Origin: Vibrio ponticus
GTDB taxonomy: Bacteria > Pseudomonadota > Gammaproteobacteria > Enterobacterales > Vibrionaceae
Direction: 5' to 3'
DNA: 64,000 bases
Assembly (NCBI RefSeq): GCF_009938225.1
Contig: NZ_AP019658.1
Coordinates: 620,001-684,000 of the forward strand
Shown here: one piece after another, positions 55,429 through 63,486 of the stretch
How positions within the stretch are numbered: position 1 is the first letter of the stretch
How the letters are laid out: every line of letters starts with the position of its first letter
Program-made: the position numbers and the translations under genes
Notes under the pieces: generated by a model
The model's input: the letters and a program-made list of their open reading frames with translations, nothing else
Told to the model about the DNA's origin: nothing
The model's database searches: none

Positions 55429-55455
55429 AAAGCCAGCTAGTTAAGCTGGCTTTTA
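55429..55455 (+). terminator. Terminator of the porin gene
   Basis: Stem AAAGCCAGCT/AGCTGGCTTT (55429-55438 with 55444-55453), five-base loop, T-run following. Confidence 0.9.
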
Positions 55456-55477
55456 TCGCTTTACAACAGGAGGATAT

Positions 55478-56116
55478 ATGGTTAAGTGGTTAACGACTGT
55501 GTTATTGGCGGTGTCTTCTTCAAGTTTTGCCACTCAAGTAGAACTGACCCGTGGTGTAGAGTTTAGTGTATTGAATCAACAGGATGTGGAAGGTAAAGAT
55601 TCGGTATCCTTAGTTAATGGTGACAACCAATTAGTGATTCGGCTGGATAGAAGCTTTGGTGAGGGCGATAATCGACAAAAGATTTTAACGCCTCCTTTTC
55701 TTGTGACCATTCCAGCGCAAGCCAATACTCAATTGTTAGAAATTGGTTTGGTTTCAACCAAAGAGCGCAAGCTGCATAAGTTGATCAAGACTAATCAATC
55801 GGTTTTTACGATTAATTTAGATGGTCAAGAAATCGAGCATAGATTAGTTGAACTGCCGGGTAAAAATGGCTTTATGCCTTATGGTGATTTAGTTGGTTTG
55901 ACGAAAAAGTATAATCAAGAAAATGGTTTGATCTATGAAACTGGTACGTTGCGAGACCTAAAACAAGAACTCAAAACCGTAAGTGAGGGTTCTTCTGATA
56001 TCTCGACGGGTAATGAAAGCGAGGCAAGTTTGCAGCTAAAAATTTGGTTTAGCCGTGCGAGCGAAAAAGAGAAGAAACAGCATTTAGAATGGGTAATGTC
56101 TCAGCTCATTAACTGA
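55478..56116 (+). CDS. DUF2057 family periplasmic protein
   Basis: 212 aa. Signal peptide residues 1-18 (S-S-F-A). The N-terminal beta-rich part (V-E-F-S-V-L-N) and the C-terminal L-Q-L-K-I-W-F-S-R-A-S helix are typical of DUF2057/YccT. The E. coli member (CsgI) restrains curli polymerisation; that function cannot be transferred here because no curli genes are seen. AGGAGG precedes the ATG. It has its own terminator and follows the porin terminator. Confidence 0.85.
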   Translation: MVKWLTTVLLAVSSSSFATQVELTRGVEFSVLNQQDVEGKDSVSLVNGDNQLVIRLDRSFGEGDNRQKILTPPFLVTIPAQANTQLLEIGLVSTKERKLHKLIKTNQSVFTINLDGQEIEHRLVELPGKNGFMPYGDLVGLTKKYNQENGLIYETGTLRDLKQELKTVSEGSSDISTGNESEASLQLKIWFSRASEKEKKQHLEWVMSQLIN

Positions 56117-56141
56117 TAATTTCGCTATATCAACAATAGAT

Positions 56142-56177
56142 AAAAATAGCCTGTCAAATAGATGACAGGCTATTTTT
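56142..56177. terminator. Bidirectional terminator between DUF2057 gene and siderophore locus
   Basis: A 15-bp perfect stem starting AAAAATAGCCTGTCA (56142-56156 with 56163-56177), six-base loop. A and T runs on both sides serve convergent genes. Confidence 0.95.
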
Positions 56178-56195
56178 GCTATAACGCAATTTGAT

Positions 56196-57098
56196 CTATT
56201 GAAGTGCCTTGGTCATATCTTCAATCATGATATTGGTTGCAGTAATGCCGCTTGCCGAGATATACCAAGCTTGAGAGTCTAATTCGGTGATACGGTCATT
56301 TCTCGCCGCATCTGTTTGCTTAATCAGAGCATTGTTAAAGCCTTTTTTGGCTTCGCCGGAATCTCGTCCTATTGCTTTATCACGATCCATAACCAGAAGG
56401 TATTCTGGGTTGGCTTTGGCAATAAATTCAAAGCTGATTAAATCACCGTGTGCTAGCGCTTTCTCATTGTGGACCAGTTGGGTAAAACCGAACTCATCAA
56501 AAATGGCGTTATAGCGTGAACCTAAGCCGTAGGTTGCGACATTACCACCATTAGTCATGACCATTAGCGCTTTGGCGTTCTTTGCCTGAGCTTTACTTTT
56601 CACTGATTCGATTTTTATCGAGGTCTGTGTGATTAGATCTTCGATCTTACTTTCAACGCCAAAGATTTCACCAAACATTCGCCAGCCTTGCTGAGTCGTT
56701 TCCCAAAACTTTTGGGAGTCAGCCATAAATACCACAGTAGGCGCTATTTTCTGTAGTTCATCATAAGCTCTTGAGCTGCGGTTGCTAGCAATAATTAAAT
56801 CGGGTTTCAGAGAGAAAATTTTCTCGAAATCAGGCTCATGCAGTGTGCCAACGCTGGTGTATTTATCATCTTTATATTGAGTCAGATAATCAGGGATAGG
56901 TCTTTTGACCACGCCTACAGGCTCGATGTTTAAATGATCTAAGATATCTAATGTATCCATGCCCAGTACCACTACTCGTTCAGGTTTAGTCTCCAGTTTG
57001 GTTGAACCGAGTGGGTGCTCTACAGTAATTGTTTCGGCATGGGCTGTGAGTGAAACGGCCATAATAGTGCCAACGAGCCATTGTTTAAGATTTAGCAT
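56196..57098 (-). CDS. Periplasmic siderophore-binding protein of an ABC importer
   Basis: 300 aa. Signal peptide residues 1-21 (T-A-H-A), not a lipoprotein. Type III (FecB/BtuF-like) solute-binding fold: P-E-R-V-V-V-L-G-M-D, L-D-H-L-N-I-E-P-V-G and F-E-K-I-F-S-L-K-P-D-L-I-I-A. It resembles Vibrio VctP/FatB proteins that carry ferric catechol or mixed siderophores to an inner-membrane permease. No permease or ATPase gene follows, so it must share one elsewhere. It lies 14 bases after the receptor gene, hence in one transcript. Confidence 0.88.
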   Translation of the reverse strand: MLNLKQWLVGTIMAVSLTAHAETITVEHPLGSTKLETKPERVVVLGMDTLDILDHLNIEPVGVVKRPIPDYLTQYKDDKYTSVGTLHEPDFEKIFSLKPDLIIASNRSSRAYDELQKIAPTVVFMADSQKFWETTQQGWRMFGEIFGVESKIEDLITQTSIKIESVKSKAQAKNAKALMVMTNGGNVATYGLGSRYNAIFDEFGFTQLVHNEKALAHGDLISFEFIAKANPEYLLVMDRDKAIGRDSGEAKKGFNNALIKQTDAARNDRITELDSQAWYISASGITATNIMIEDMTKALQ

Positions 57099-57112
57099 TT
57101 ATGATCTCCATA

Positions 57113-59026
57113 TTAAAATGCGTAACTTACGTTGAAGCGGAAGTCGCGACCAGGTGCTGCAAGCCCAGTTGTGTAGTCATATCCTACATACTTGGCATAG
57201 GTACCGTGGTCTTGATAATATTTGTCGAAAATGTTTTTGATAGAGAGGGTCAAGATTAAGTCTTCATTACTAAGCGGTAACCACTGAGCATATAGGTCAT
57301 GCACTGCATATCCCGGTTTCTCTGAAGATACCGTTGGGTCTGAAATGTCGGTCATTCGTTCAACAAATGTTGAGGTCCATCCCAAGCTTAGGGCGCCATT
57401 CAAATCATAGTCGGTAGTTAGTACCCATGTGTCACCAATGGTTGTACCTAAAGATCGGTTCTCATCGCTTAGATACTCACCATTTAATTTTGGAGAGGAT
57501 GAGTTGTAGCTTAGGTTGGCATCGAGACTATCGTATGATAAGCCAAAGAACGCGCTAATGCCTTTATTCTCGAGGGTGCCTCTGTTGCCGTAGACGCGGT
57601 TTGAACGAGACGATGTGATAACATTGTCAATCTCAGAGTGGAAGACAGTAATTCCCGCGTTAAAGATAGAACTACTAAACGTTGTACCAAATTCGAAATT
57701 CTCGGCTTCTTCTTTTTTCAGATCGCTAGCTGTTCCATAGCGATAAAGGTCAAATAACTGTTTTGTAACAGGACCTCTAATAGCTTCAGCATAGCTGGTG
57801 AACAATTTGATATTGTTTGTCAGAGCAATTTCTAAACCCACGTTGGGACTGAAACCAGACATTTCTATTTTTTTGCCATCATTGGAGTCTAATGAGTACC
57901 AATCATATCGACCACCGAATGAGAGTAATAGTCGTTCGATTGGCTGCCAATCGTTTTGCAGATAGACGCCCCAAACTGTTCCTTGCTCTGGGTAATCGAC
58001 GCCACTAGTAGTAAAAATCACTTCGTCTTTACGATAGTCAGTGCCTGCAATCAGGGTTAGATTGCCAATTGTCGAGGTGTTTTGTAAGAATCCACCGAAA
58101 GTGTCAGTATCACCATAGCTGTGTCCATAATCTGGGTGTTTATGAGATATCGTTGACTTTGTCTGGTAGAGCGTCGTTTCTATATTAAGCTTTTCACTTT
58201 CGGAATATTTGTAGTTTGCTGTTGCAGTGTAACGATCCATTTCTTGATCAAAGGCTGGATTATAGAACCCATCGACAGACGGTGCCCATTCAGGGCGATG
58301 TGCTCGTTCATTGTGGTCGACATATACGTCGTAGGCTAGAGAAATATAATTCTTACTATCTAGCTGACCAGATAGTTTGATTAATGCAGATGTTTGTTCA
58401 AGAGCCGTTTTTTCATGAGTATCACCATTACCATCTACAAGGTCTCCCTGATCTAAATAGGAAAGTGTGCCCAATAATCCGAGACCTTCGGATATTTCAC
58501 CATAAAGACTTACGTTTCCAGTGTACCCATCAGAGTTGCTTAAATAGCCTGTTTTAACTTGAGCACCAAATTTTTCGCTACCATTTAACAGGTCATGAGC
58601 GTCTTTAGTTTTAAATTTGATTGAACCACCCAAGGCACCTGGACCATTTGTCGCTCGACCCGCGCCGGCACTTACTTCTACCTGTTTCAGTAAATCAGGA
58701 TCGACGGTAAGTCTGCCTTGGTGGTGGAAAAGTCGACCTGATTGTAGAGCGCCATCGATATAAATGTTGAGTAAAGAATCTTCTAAGCCTCTGACATAAA
58801 GCTTTTGTGTTGCTGGTGTCGCGCCACCTACAGTCACTTCGGGTGTTTTCCTGAAGATATCGTTTAAGTCTTGCGCTTGTTGCTTATCTAAGTCGTCAGT
58901 GGTGATGACAGCGTCAACGCCACTCAAAACCTGACCAGTGATCTCTATCACTTCAGGTTGTTCAGCGAGAGCTGAGAACGTAACAATAGCCAAAGCTACG
59001 GGGCTTAATTTAAAAACGGCGTCCAT
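57113..59026 (-). CDS. TonB-dependent ferric siderophore receptor (PeuA-like)
   Basis: 637 aa, outer-membrane 22-strand barrel with plug. A signal peptide of about 20 residues ends near L-A. The plug follows (T-T-D-D-L-D-K-Q-Q-A-Q-D-L-N-D-I-F ... G-G-A-T-P-A-T-Q-K-L-Y-V-R-G), and the C-terminus is F-N-V-S-Y-A-F. No haem-receptor FRAP/NPNL motif was seen, so a siderophore ligand is likelier. AGGAG precedes the start, with a Fur-box-like site just upstream. Position beside a two-component pair matches the V. parahaemolyticus peuRSA locus for ferric enterobactin. That homology is inference. Confidence 0.85.
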   Translation of the reverse strand: MDAVFKLSPVALAIVTFSALAEQPEVIEITGQVLSGVDAVITTDDLDKQQAQDLNDIFRKTPEVTVGGATPATQKLYVRGLEDSLLNIYIDGALQSGRLFHHQGRLTVDPDLLKQVEVSAGAGRATNGPGALGGSIKFKTKDAHDLLNGSEKFGAQVKTGYLSNSDGYTGNVSLYGEISEGLGLLGTLSYLDQGDLVDGNGDTHEKTALEQTSALIKLSGQLDSKNYISLAYDVYVDHNERAHRPEWAPSVDGFYNPAFDQEMDRYTATANYKYSESEKLNIETTLYQTKSTISHKHPDYGHSYGDTDTFGGFLQNTSTIGNLTLIAGTDYRKDEVIFTTSGVDYPEQGTVWGVYLQNDWQPIERLLLSFGGRYDWYSLDSNDGKKIEMSGFSPNVGLEIALTNNIKLFTSYAEAIRGPVTKQLFDLYRYGTASDLKKEEAENFEFGTTFSSSIFNAGITVFHSEIDNVITSSRSNRVYGNRGTLENKGISAFFGLSYDSLDANLSYNSSSPKLNGEYLSDENRSLGTTIGDTWVLTTDYDLNGALSLGWTSTFVERMTDISDPTVSSEKPGYAVHDLYAQWLPLSNEDLILTLSIKNIFDKYYQDHGTYAKYVGYDYTTGLAAPGRDFRFNVSYAF

Positions 59027-59042
59027 TTACCGTTACTCCTTT

Positions 59043-59061
59043 GGTAATGAGAATGATTATC
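59043..59061 (-). promoter_or_regulatory. Fur box of the receptor gene
   Basis: The 19-mer GGTAATGAGAATGATTATC matches the Fur consensus GATAATGATAATCATTATC at 16 of 19 positions. It lies 17-35 bases before the receptor start, overlapping the expected transcription start. Confidence 0.82.
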
Positions 59062-59120
59062 AAAGGAATTCTGCTTATTTTAACCTAATCAGTAAATTGA
59101 TTTTACAACTGTTACATTTG

Positions 59121-59154
59121 ATTAGTTGGAGAGGGATATTTTTCTCCAACTAAT
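59121..59154 (-). other. Strong hairpin between kinase and receptor genes
   Basis: A 12-bp perfect stem, ATTAGTTGGAGA/TCTCCAACTAAT (59121-59132 with 59143-59154), begins 13 bases after the kinase stop. There is no T-run on the minus strand. It may mark the 3' end of the regulator transcript or cause partial termination before the receptor genes. Confidence 0.6.
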
Positions 59155-59166
59155 AGAGTTTAAAGG

Positions 59167-60510
59167 TTAATTCTTTGGTTGTGGCAGGGTGATTATCATG
59201 TCTAGTCCCTGATATTTTCGATTGCTCGCGCTGATTGAACCTTTAATTGCTTCGATATGTCGTTTAGCCAACGCAAGGCCGACGCCAAATCCTTTGCGAG
59301 AGTGAGTTTGATTGTCGGCTTTAAAGAATGGTTTGAAGATCGATTCAGTTAAAGTTGGGTCGAGGCCCGGACCTGAATCTGAAATCGTGATGACCCAGGT
59401 GTTTTCTTGTTTGCACGCCCTTATAACAAGCGCTTCGTTGCTTGGTGTAAAGCGCAGGCCATTGCGGATGATATTCTCAAACGCTTGGGAGAGCGCTCGT
59501 TGATTGGAGGAGGTTAGTAACAATGATTCGGGGATCTCACTGACGATAATTCTATCTGGAAATTCGAACTGAGCATCATCAATGATTGCATCAAGTAGTT
59601 CGGTTAAATCAAATGACTCGGTGCACAGATTAGGTTGTTCGTTTTCGAGCCAAGCTAAAGTCAATGTATCTTCGGCCATTTGACGCATATTACTGACTTC
59701 AATACGAATTCTATCAATCATACTTTCTTTGTCTAAGCCATTAGCGGCGCAATCAGTGGCCATTTCGATTCTGGCAAGAGGTGTTCTGATTTCATGAGAC
59801 ATTTCGGCAATAAGATTACGATTATGTTGGATAACATTCGCGGTTCTCTCGGCCATTTTGTCGAAGGTCTTGGCGACTTGGCTGAGTTCATCATTACCTA
59901 GTGCGGTATGATCGCTAATTCGAGCTTGATAATTACCTTGGCTGAATTCCTTTGCGGTAATAGAAAAACTATTCATTGGTTTCATTACGTAACGGTAAAT
60001 GAAAATTGTCAGCGTCAGTAAGGCAATAAAAGGGATGACGACACGGAATGTCCAAAAAGCATGAGACATATAAGTACCGGGTCTCATTCGATCAGGTAAG
60101 ATTATTAGAAAATGATAGTTTGAAGGTGTTAAGGCGACTTCCATGATTGGGTTATTTGGAAAATCGAGATGAATCTTCCATTCAACACTTCGACCAATCC
60201 CATAGCCAGACCAAAAGCGCTCAGTTAACTCATTCCCGCCAATCACTTTAATGTTCGATTCAACTAACGTGACCCAAGTATCTTCTTTTTCTGCTAGAGC
60301 ATTAAGCCAAGCATTCAGTTCATTCCTATCACCATTTTCAAGCAATGTTTGCGCTTGATTACCCCAATCTAAAATTTCTTGTTGATGAGCCTTCTTTAAA
60401 TAGCTCATTTTCTCACTGGATAAGATAGCAACACTATGCAGTAGCGAGAAAAAGATAACCCCACCTAGAGCTAACGCAACAAACAGTCGCCAAAATAAAA
60501 TCTTTTTCAT
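59167..60510 (-). CDS. Sensor histidine kinase (PeuS-like)
   Basis: 447 aa, inner membrane. Two membrane helices (about residues 5-27 and 154-175) enclose a periplasmic sensor domain of about 125 residues. A HAMP domain follows, then the phospho-acceptor His239 in A-E-M-S-H-E-I-R-T-P-L-A-R. The ATPase domain has N-I-I-R-N-G, D-S-G-P-G and G-F-G-V-G-L. The start overlaps the response regulator stop (ATGA). The signal is unknown; the neighbouring Fur-boxed receptor suggests iron or siderophore sensing. Confidence 0.9.
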   Translation of the reverse strand: MKKILFWRLFVALALGGVIFFSLLHSVAILSSEKMSYLKKAHQQEILDWGNQAQTLLENGDRNELNAWLNALAEKEDTWVTLVESNIKVIGGNELTERFWSGYGIGRSVEWKIHLDFPNNPIMEVALTPSNYHFLIILPDRMRPGTYMSHAFWTFRVVIPFIALLTLTIFIYRYVMKPMNSFSITAKEFSQGNYQARISDHTALGNDELSQVAKTFDKMAERTANVIQHNRNLIAEMSHEIRTPLARIEMATDCAANGLDKESMIDRIRIEVSNMRQMAEDTLTLAWLENEQPNLCTESFDLTELLDAIIDDAQFEFPDRIIVSEIPESLLLTSSNQRALSQAFENIIRNGLRFTPSNEALVIRACKQENTWVITISDSGPGLDPTLTESIFKPFFKADNQTHSRKGFGVGLALAKRHIEAIKGSISASNRKYQGLDMIITLPQPKN

Positions 60511-61265
60511 TTGAGTAAATACCCTTTGCCGTGAACGGTTTTGATTCGTTCCTTGTCCATGCCATTTTGGGTTAGTGTTTTGCGAATACGGCTCAAATGC
60601 ATATCGAGGGAGCGATCGTAAAGACTGAATTCACGCTCCAAGACGGCTTGGTAAAGGTAAGGTTTATTTTGTATTACGCCATGATTCTTGGTTAAAACCC
60701 AAAGCAATTGAAACTGTGTCGCTGTAAGAGTGATCACTTGTTTGCCGAGATTACCGTTGACCATAACTTCTTGGCGTTGTTTGTCTAAGGTAAGTTCCTT
60801 ATATTCCAAGTAGCGTACAGATATTGAGTTTTGGTTCTGAGTTCTCCTCAATACCGCTTCAATTCTTAAACTCACTTCTTCAAAATTACACGGTTTACTT
60901 ATGTAATCATCCGCACCAAATCGCAGCCCTTGTATGCGGTGCTCTTCAGCGCCAAACGCGGTGAGCATAATTGTGGGGGTGGTGGAGTAGGATCGGATAT
61001 AGCTTAAGAGCTCAAAGCCATCAATATTCGGTAAGTTTATATCCAATATTATCAGGTCAAAATGTTGTTGCTTTAGGGTATTGAGAGCTTCTGAACCGCA
61101 GCGGAGAGTCATTACTCGGTAATGTCGGTTGCGCAACAAAATGGTTAGCTGATGGCTAAGGGTTGCATCGTCCTCGACGAGTAAGATCGATGCTTCACGT
61201 TCATAAACTGACGTGCCCATATCTTTAGTTGATAAGTAACTGTTACTGCTGCCTACATCAAACAT
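60507..61265 (-). CDS. OmpR-family response regulator (PeuR-like)
   Basis: 252 aa from the longest frame. A shorter start at Met16 (61220) would give the usual short lead before I-L-L-V-E-D-D and may be the real one; neither has a clear ribosome site. The receiver domain has the phospho-acceptor Asp75 (I-L-D-I-N-L-P), followed by a winged-helix DNA-binding domain (L-T-A-T-Q-F-Q-L-L-W ... V-H-G-K-G-Y-L). It is first in the operon with the kinase and probably controls the receptor gene. Confidence 0.9.
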   Translation of the reverse strand: MFDVGSSNSYLSTKDMGTSVYEREASILLVEDDATLSHQLTILLRNRHYRVMTLRCGSEALNTLKQQHFDLIILDINLPNIDGFELLSYIRSYSTTPTIMLTAFGAEEHRIQGLRFGADDYISKPCNFEEVSLRIEAVLRRTQNQNSISVRYLEYKELTLDKQRQEVMVNGNLGKQVITLTATQFQLLWVLTKNHGVIQNKPYLYQAVLEREFSLYDRSLDMHLSRIRKTLTQNGMDKERIKTVHGKGYLLK

Positions 61266-61280
61266 ATTAAATATTCACAA

Positions 61281-61303
61281 TAATGATAAGAGTTATCATT
61301 ATC
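61281..61303 (-). promoter_or_regulatory. Fur box of the two-component operon
   Basis: The AT-rich palindromic site contains GATAAGAGTTATCATTATC (61285-61303), 15 of 19 matches to the Fur consensus, plus an overlapping match in the other orientation from 61281. It lies about 16 bases before the longest start of the response regulator. Confidence 0.75.
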
Positions 61304-61475
61304 AATAAATTTATCTATGTTTCAAATTTGTTACCTTCATAAACTATAACATTTTGTTTCGATGAATGATTTTGCGGTCGCTGTTGTTTTTTTTTGTTTC
61401 TATTGGTTGAATTTTGCGTAAATGATTATGTCTGGGTTTATTTTTCTATTGGGTTCCATGCGTAAGTGTAGAAAA

Positions 61476-61504
61476 TTAAAGCCACCCAAAGTAGGTGGCT
61501 TTAA
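61476..61504 (-). terminator. Terminator of the minus-strand arylsulfatase gene
   Basis: Stem TTAAAGCCACC/GGTGGCTTTAA (61476-61486 with 61494-61504), seven-base loop, with T-residues following on the minus strand. Confidence 0.85.
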
Positions 61505-61522
61505 TGCTGGATTAAGCAGTGC

Positions 61523-63088
61523 TTATTGCATGGAATTCACTTGTTGTTTCAACTGCTCAAGTTGTTGCATCTTACCTTGTAAACCAAGTGACTGGTAATT
61601 GATTGAAGCAGGATTCATGGTTTGACCTTGCTGCATTGGATAGTCAGGCAATGTTTGGAAGAAATCCCCCAGTACATCTTGGATTGGGACAAATAGCCAC
61701 ATGTTGTCAGCCATCCAGCGCAGGTACATACCAGACTCATGCGGTGCTCGCTCAAACGGGTCAGCACGTAGATGGATGATTTGCGGCCAGTTTGGTGAGA
61801 AGCGAACCGCATCAGAGATGTTGCCTTCTAGCGTGGCGAAGTTGAGTTTCCAATCATGCCAGCGTACCGCGTTTAGTTCACCATTCGCCGTGAAGTAGAG
61901 CAGCGACTCTCTTGGACCTTGCTCTTGTTTGCCTTCAAAATAAGGTTTGAAGTTGTAACCATCAATATGAACGCGCCATTCTTTGCCATTGGCTTGGTAG
62001 CCTTCAGCCAGTTTTTCTTTCACATCAGGAACGCCTGCCGCAGCCATGAGTGTTGGCAACCAATCTTGGTGTGCCATCATCTCATTGATCTTTGTACCTG
62101 GTTCAATCACGCCCGGCCAACGAACTAATTGAGGAACGCGCATACCGCCTTCCCAAGTTGTGCCTTTTTCACCATGGAATGGAGTTGCGCCACCATCTGG
62201 CCAAGACACTGTTTCAGCACCATTGTCGGTCGAGTAGATCACGATAGTATTATCAGCTACACCAAGCTCATCCAGTTTATCGAGCAATACGCCGACATGG
62301 TCATCATGCTCTAACATACCGTCGGCATAGATGCTGACGCCAGACTGACCTTGGTATTTCTCTTGTAAACGAGTCCATACGTGCATACGCGTCGTGTTAT
62401 GCCAGATAAAGAAAGGCTTGTCGTCTTTAACCGCTTTTTCCATAAAGGCGAGTGAGGATTCTAAGAACTCCTCATCAGCGGTTTCCATGCGTTTGCGCGT
62501 CATTGGACCGGTATCTTCGATTTTGCCATCCGCATAGGACTTGATAACACCGCGCGGGCCGTATTTCTGACGAAACTCAGGATCTTTTGGATAGTAGTAA
62601 GTTTCAGGTTCTTCCTCGGCGTTCAAGTGATAAAGGTTGCCAAAGAATTCATCAAAACCGTGGTTGGTCGGTAAGTGTTGATCTTGGTCGCCTAAGTGGT
62701 TTTTACCGAACTGCGCCGTTACGTAGCCTTGGTCTTTAAGCAAATCGGCAATGGTGGGTGCCCAATCCGGTATCCCGTGGGTTGATCCCGGCATGCCAAT
62801 CGTCAGCAAACCAGTACGAAATGGCTCTTGACCTGTGATAAAGGACGCACGTCCTGCCGTACACGATTGCTGACCATAGTGGTCAGTAAATAGTGCGCCT
62901 TCATTGGCGATGCGGTCGATATTCGGGGTTTCGTATCCCATCATGCCTTGGTTATAAGCACTGATATTCCAGTAACCGACATCGTCGCCAAAAATAGCGA
63001 GGATATTGGGTTTGTCGGCAGCAACAGCGACGGATGATGTGGCAAGCACACCAACGCCAACAGCCAGTTTGGTTAATTGATTAGCCAT
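61523..63088 (-). CDS. Arylsulfatase, exported (paralogue 1)
   Basis: 521 aa from the ATG giving M-A-N-Q-L-T-K, supported by GGAGC upstream; the frame to 63142 adds an unlikely extension. Signal peptide residues 1-23 (V-A-V-A). The sulfatase fold has metal ligands D35-D36 (F-G-D-D-V-G) and the formylglycine motif C-T-A-G-R at residues 76-80, a C-x-A-x-R variant of the C-x-P-x-R motif. It hydrolyses sulfate esters, probably from algal or marine polysaccharide or aryl sulfates. It needs a formylglycine-generating enzyme, not in this window. Confidence 0.92.
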   Translation of the reverse strand: MANQLTKLAVGVGVLATSSVAVAADKPNILAIFGDDVGYWNISAYNQGMMGYETPNIDRIANEGALFTDHYGQQSCTAGRASFITGQEPFRTGLLTIGMPGSTHGIPDWAPTIADLLKDQGYVTAQFGKNHLGDQDQHLPTNHGFDEFFGNLYHLNAEEEPETYYYPKDPEFRQKYGPRGVIKSYADGKIEDTGPMTRKRMETADEEFLESSLAFMEKAVKDDKPFFIWHNTTRMHVWTRLQEKYQGQSGVSIYADGMLEHDDHVGVLLDKLDELGVADNTIVIYSTDNGAETVSWPDGGATPFHGEKGTTWEGGMRVPQLVRWPGVIEPGTKINEMMAHQDWLPTLMAAAGVPDVKEKLAEGYQANGKEWRVHIDGYNFKPYFEGKQEQGPRESLLYFTANGELNAVRWHDWKLNFATLEGNISDAVRFSPNWPQIIHLRADPFERAPHESGMYLRWMADNMWLFVPIQDVLGDFFQTLPDYPMQQGQTMNPASINYQSLGLQGKMQQLEQLKQQVNSMQ

Positions 63089-63486
63089 AAAAGCTCCAAA
63101 GTTAGTTAACAGTCTGGTTTGATGGACAAATTTATTGTGCAATTAACTTAACGAACCTGAAGCTAAGTGTCGCTTTATAGTCAATATAACCCTTAGTTAT
63201 GTTGATAACGTATCGCCATGATTTTTCAACAATAGTTATCTTTACTCTCGGTTAATTAATCGATTTATGAGAGTGATGCGTATCACATTTTGTCGGGTGC
63301 TTAATGGCTAATAACCCGATGTTTTGTAGGCAAAACGATAGTCGTGAAAATATGGCTAACAATTCGCATTCGCTTAGTTTGTGAACTATATGTTTGTCTG
63401 CAGGATGCATAAGTTCTCATATCGGTTTAGACGGGCAAGAGTTAAGTAAGTGTCCATATTGATCGGTATCACAACAAGAGGTTTCT
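63089..63486. other. Divergent promoter region of two arylsulfatase genes
   Basis: 398 bases. It contains a CRP-like site at 63272-63287 roughly midway between the two starts, and AAGAGG ahead of the plus-strand gene. No open frame of note. Confidence 0.6.
63272..63287. promoter_or_regulatory. CRP-like site between divergent sulfatase genes
   Basis: AGTGA-TGCGTA-TCACA: one half-site is perfect and the other has one mismatch to TGTGA-N6-TCACA. It lies about 184 bases from the minus-strand start and 200 from the plus-strand start, so it could activate either gene. Confidence 0.7.
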
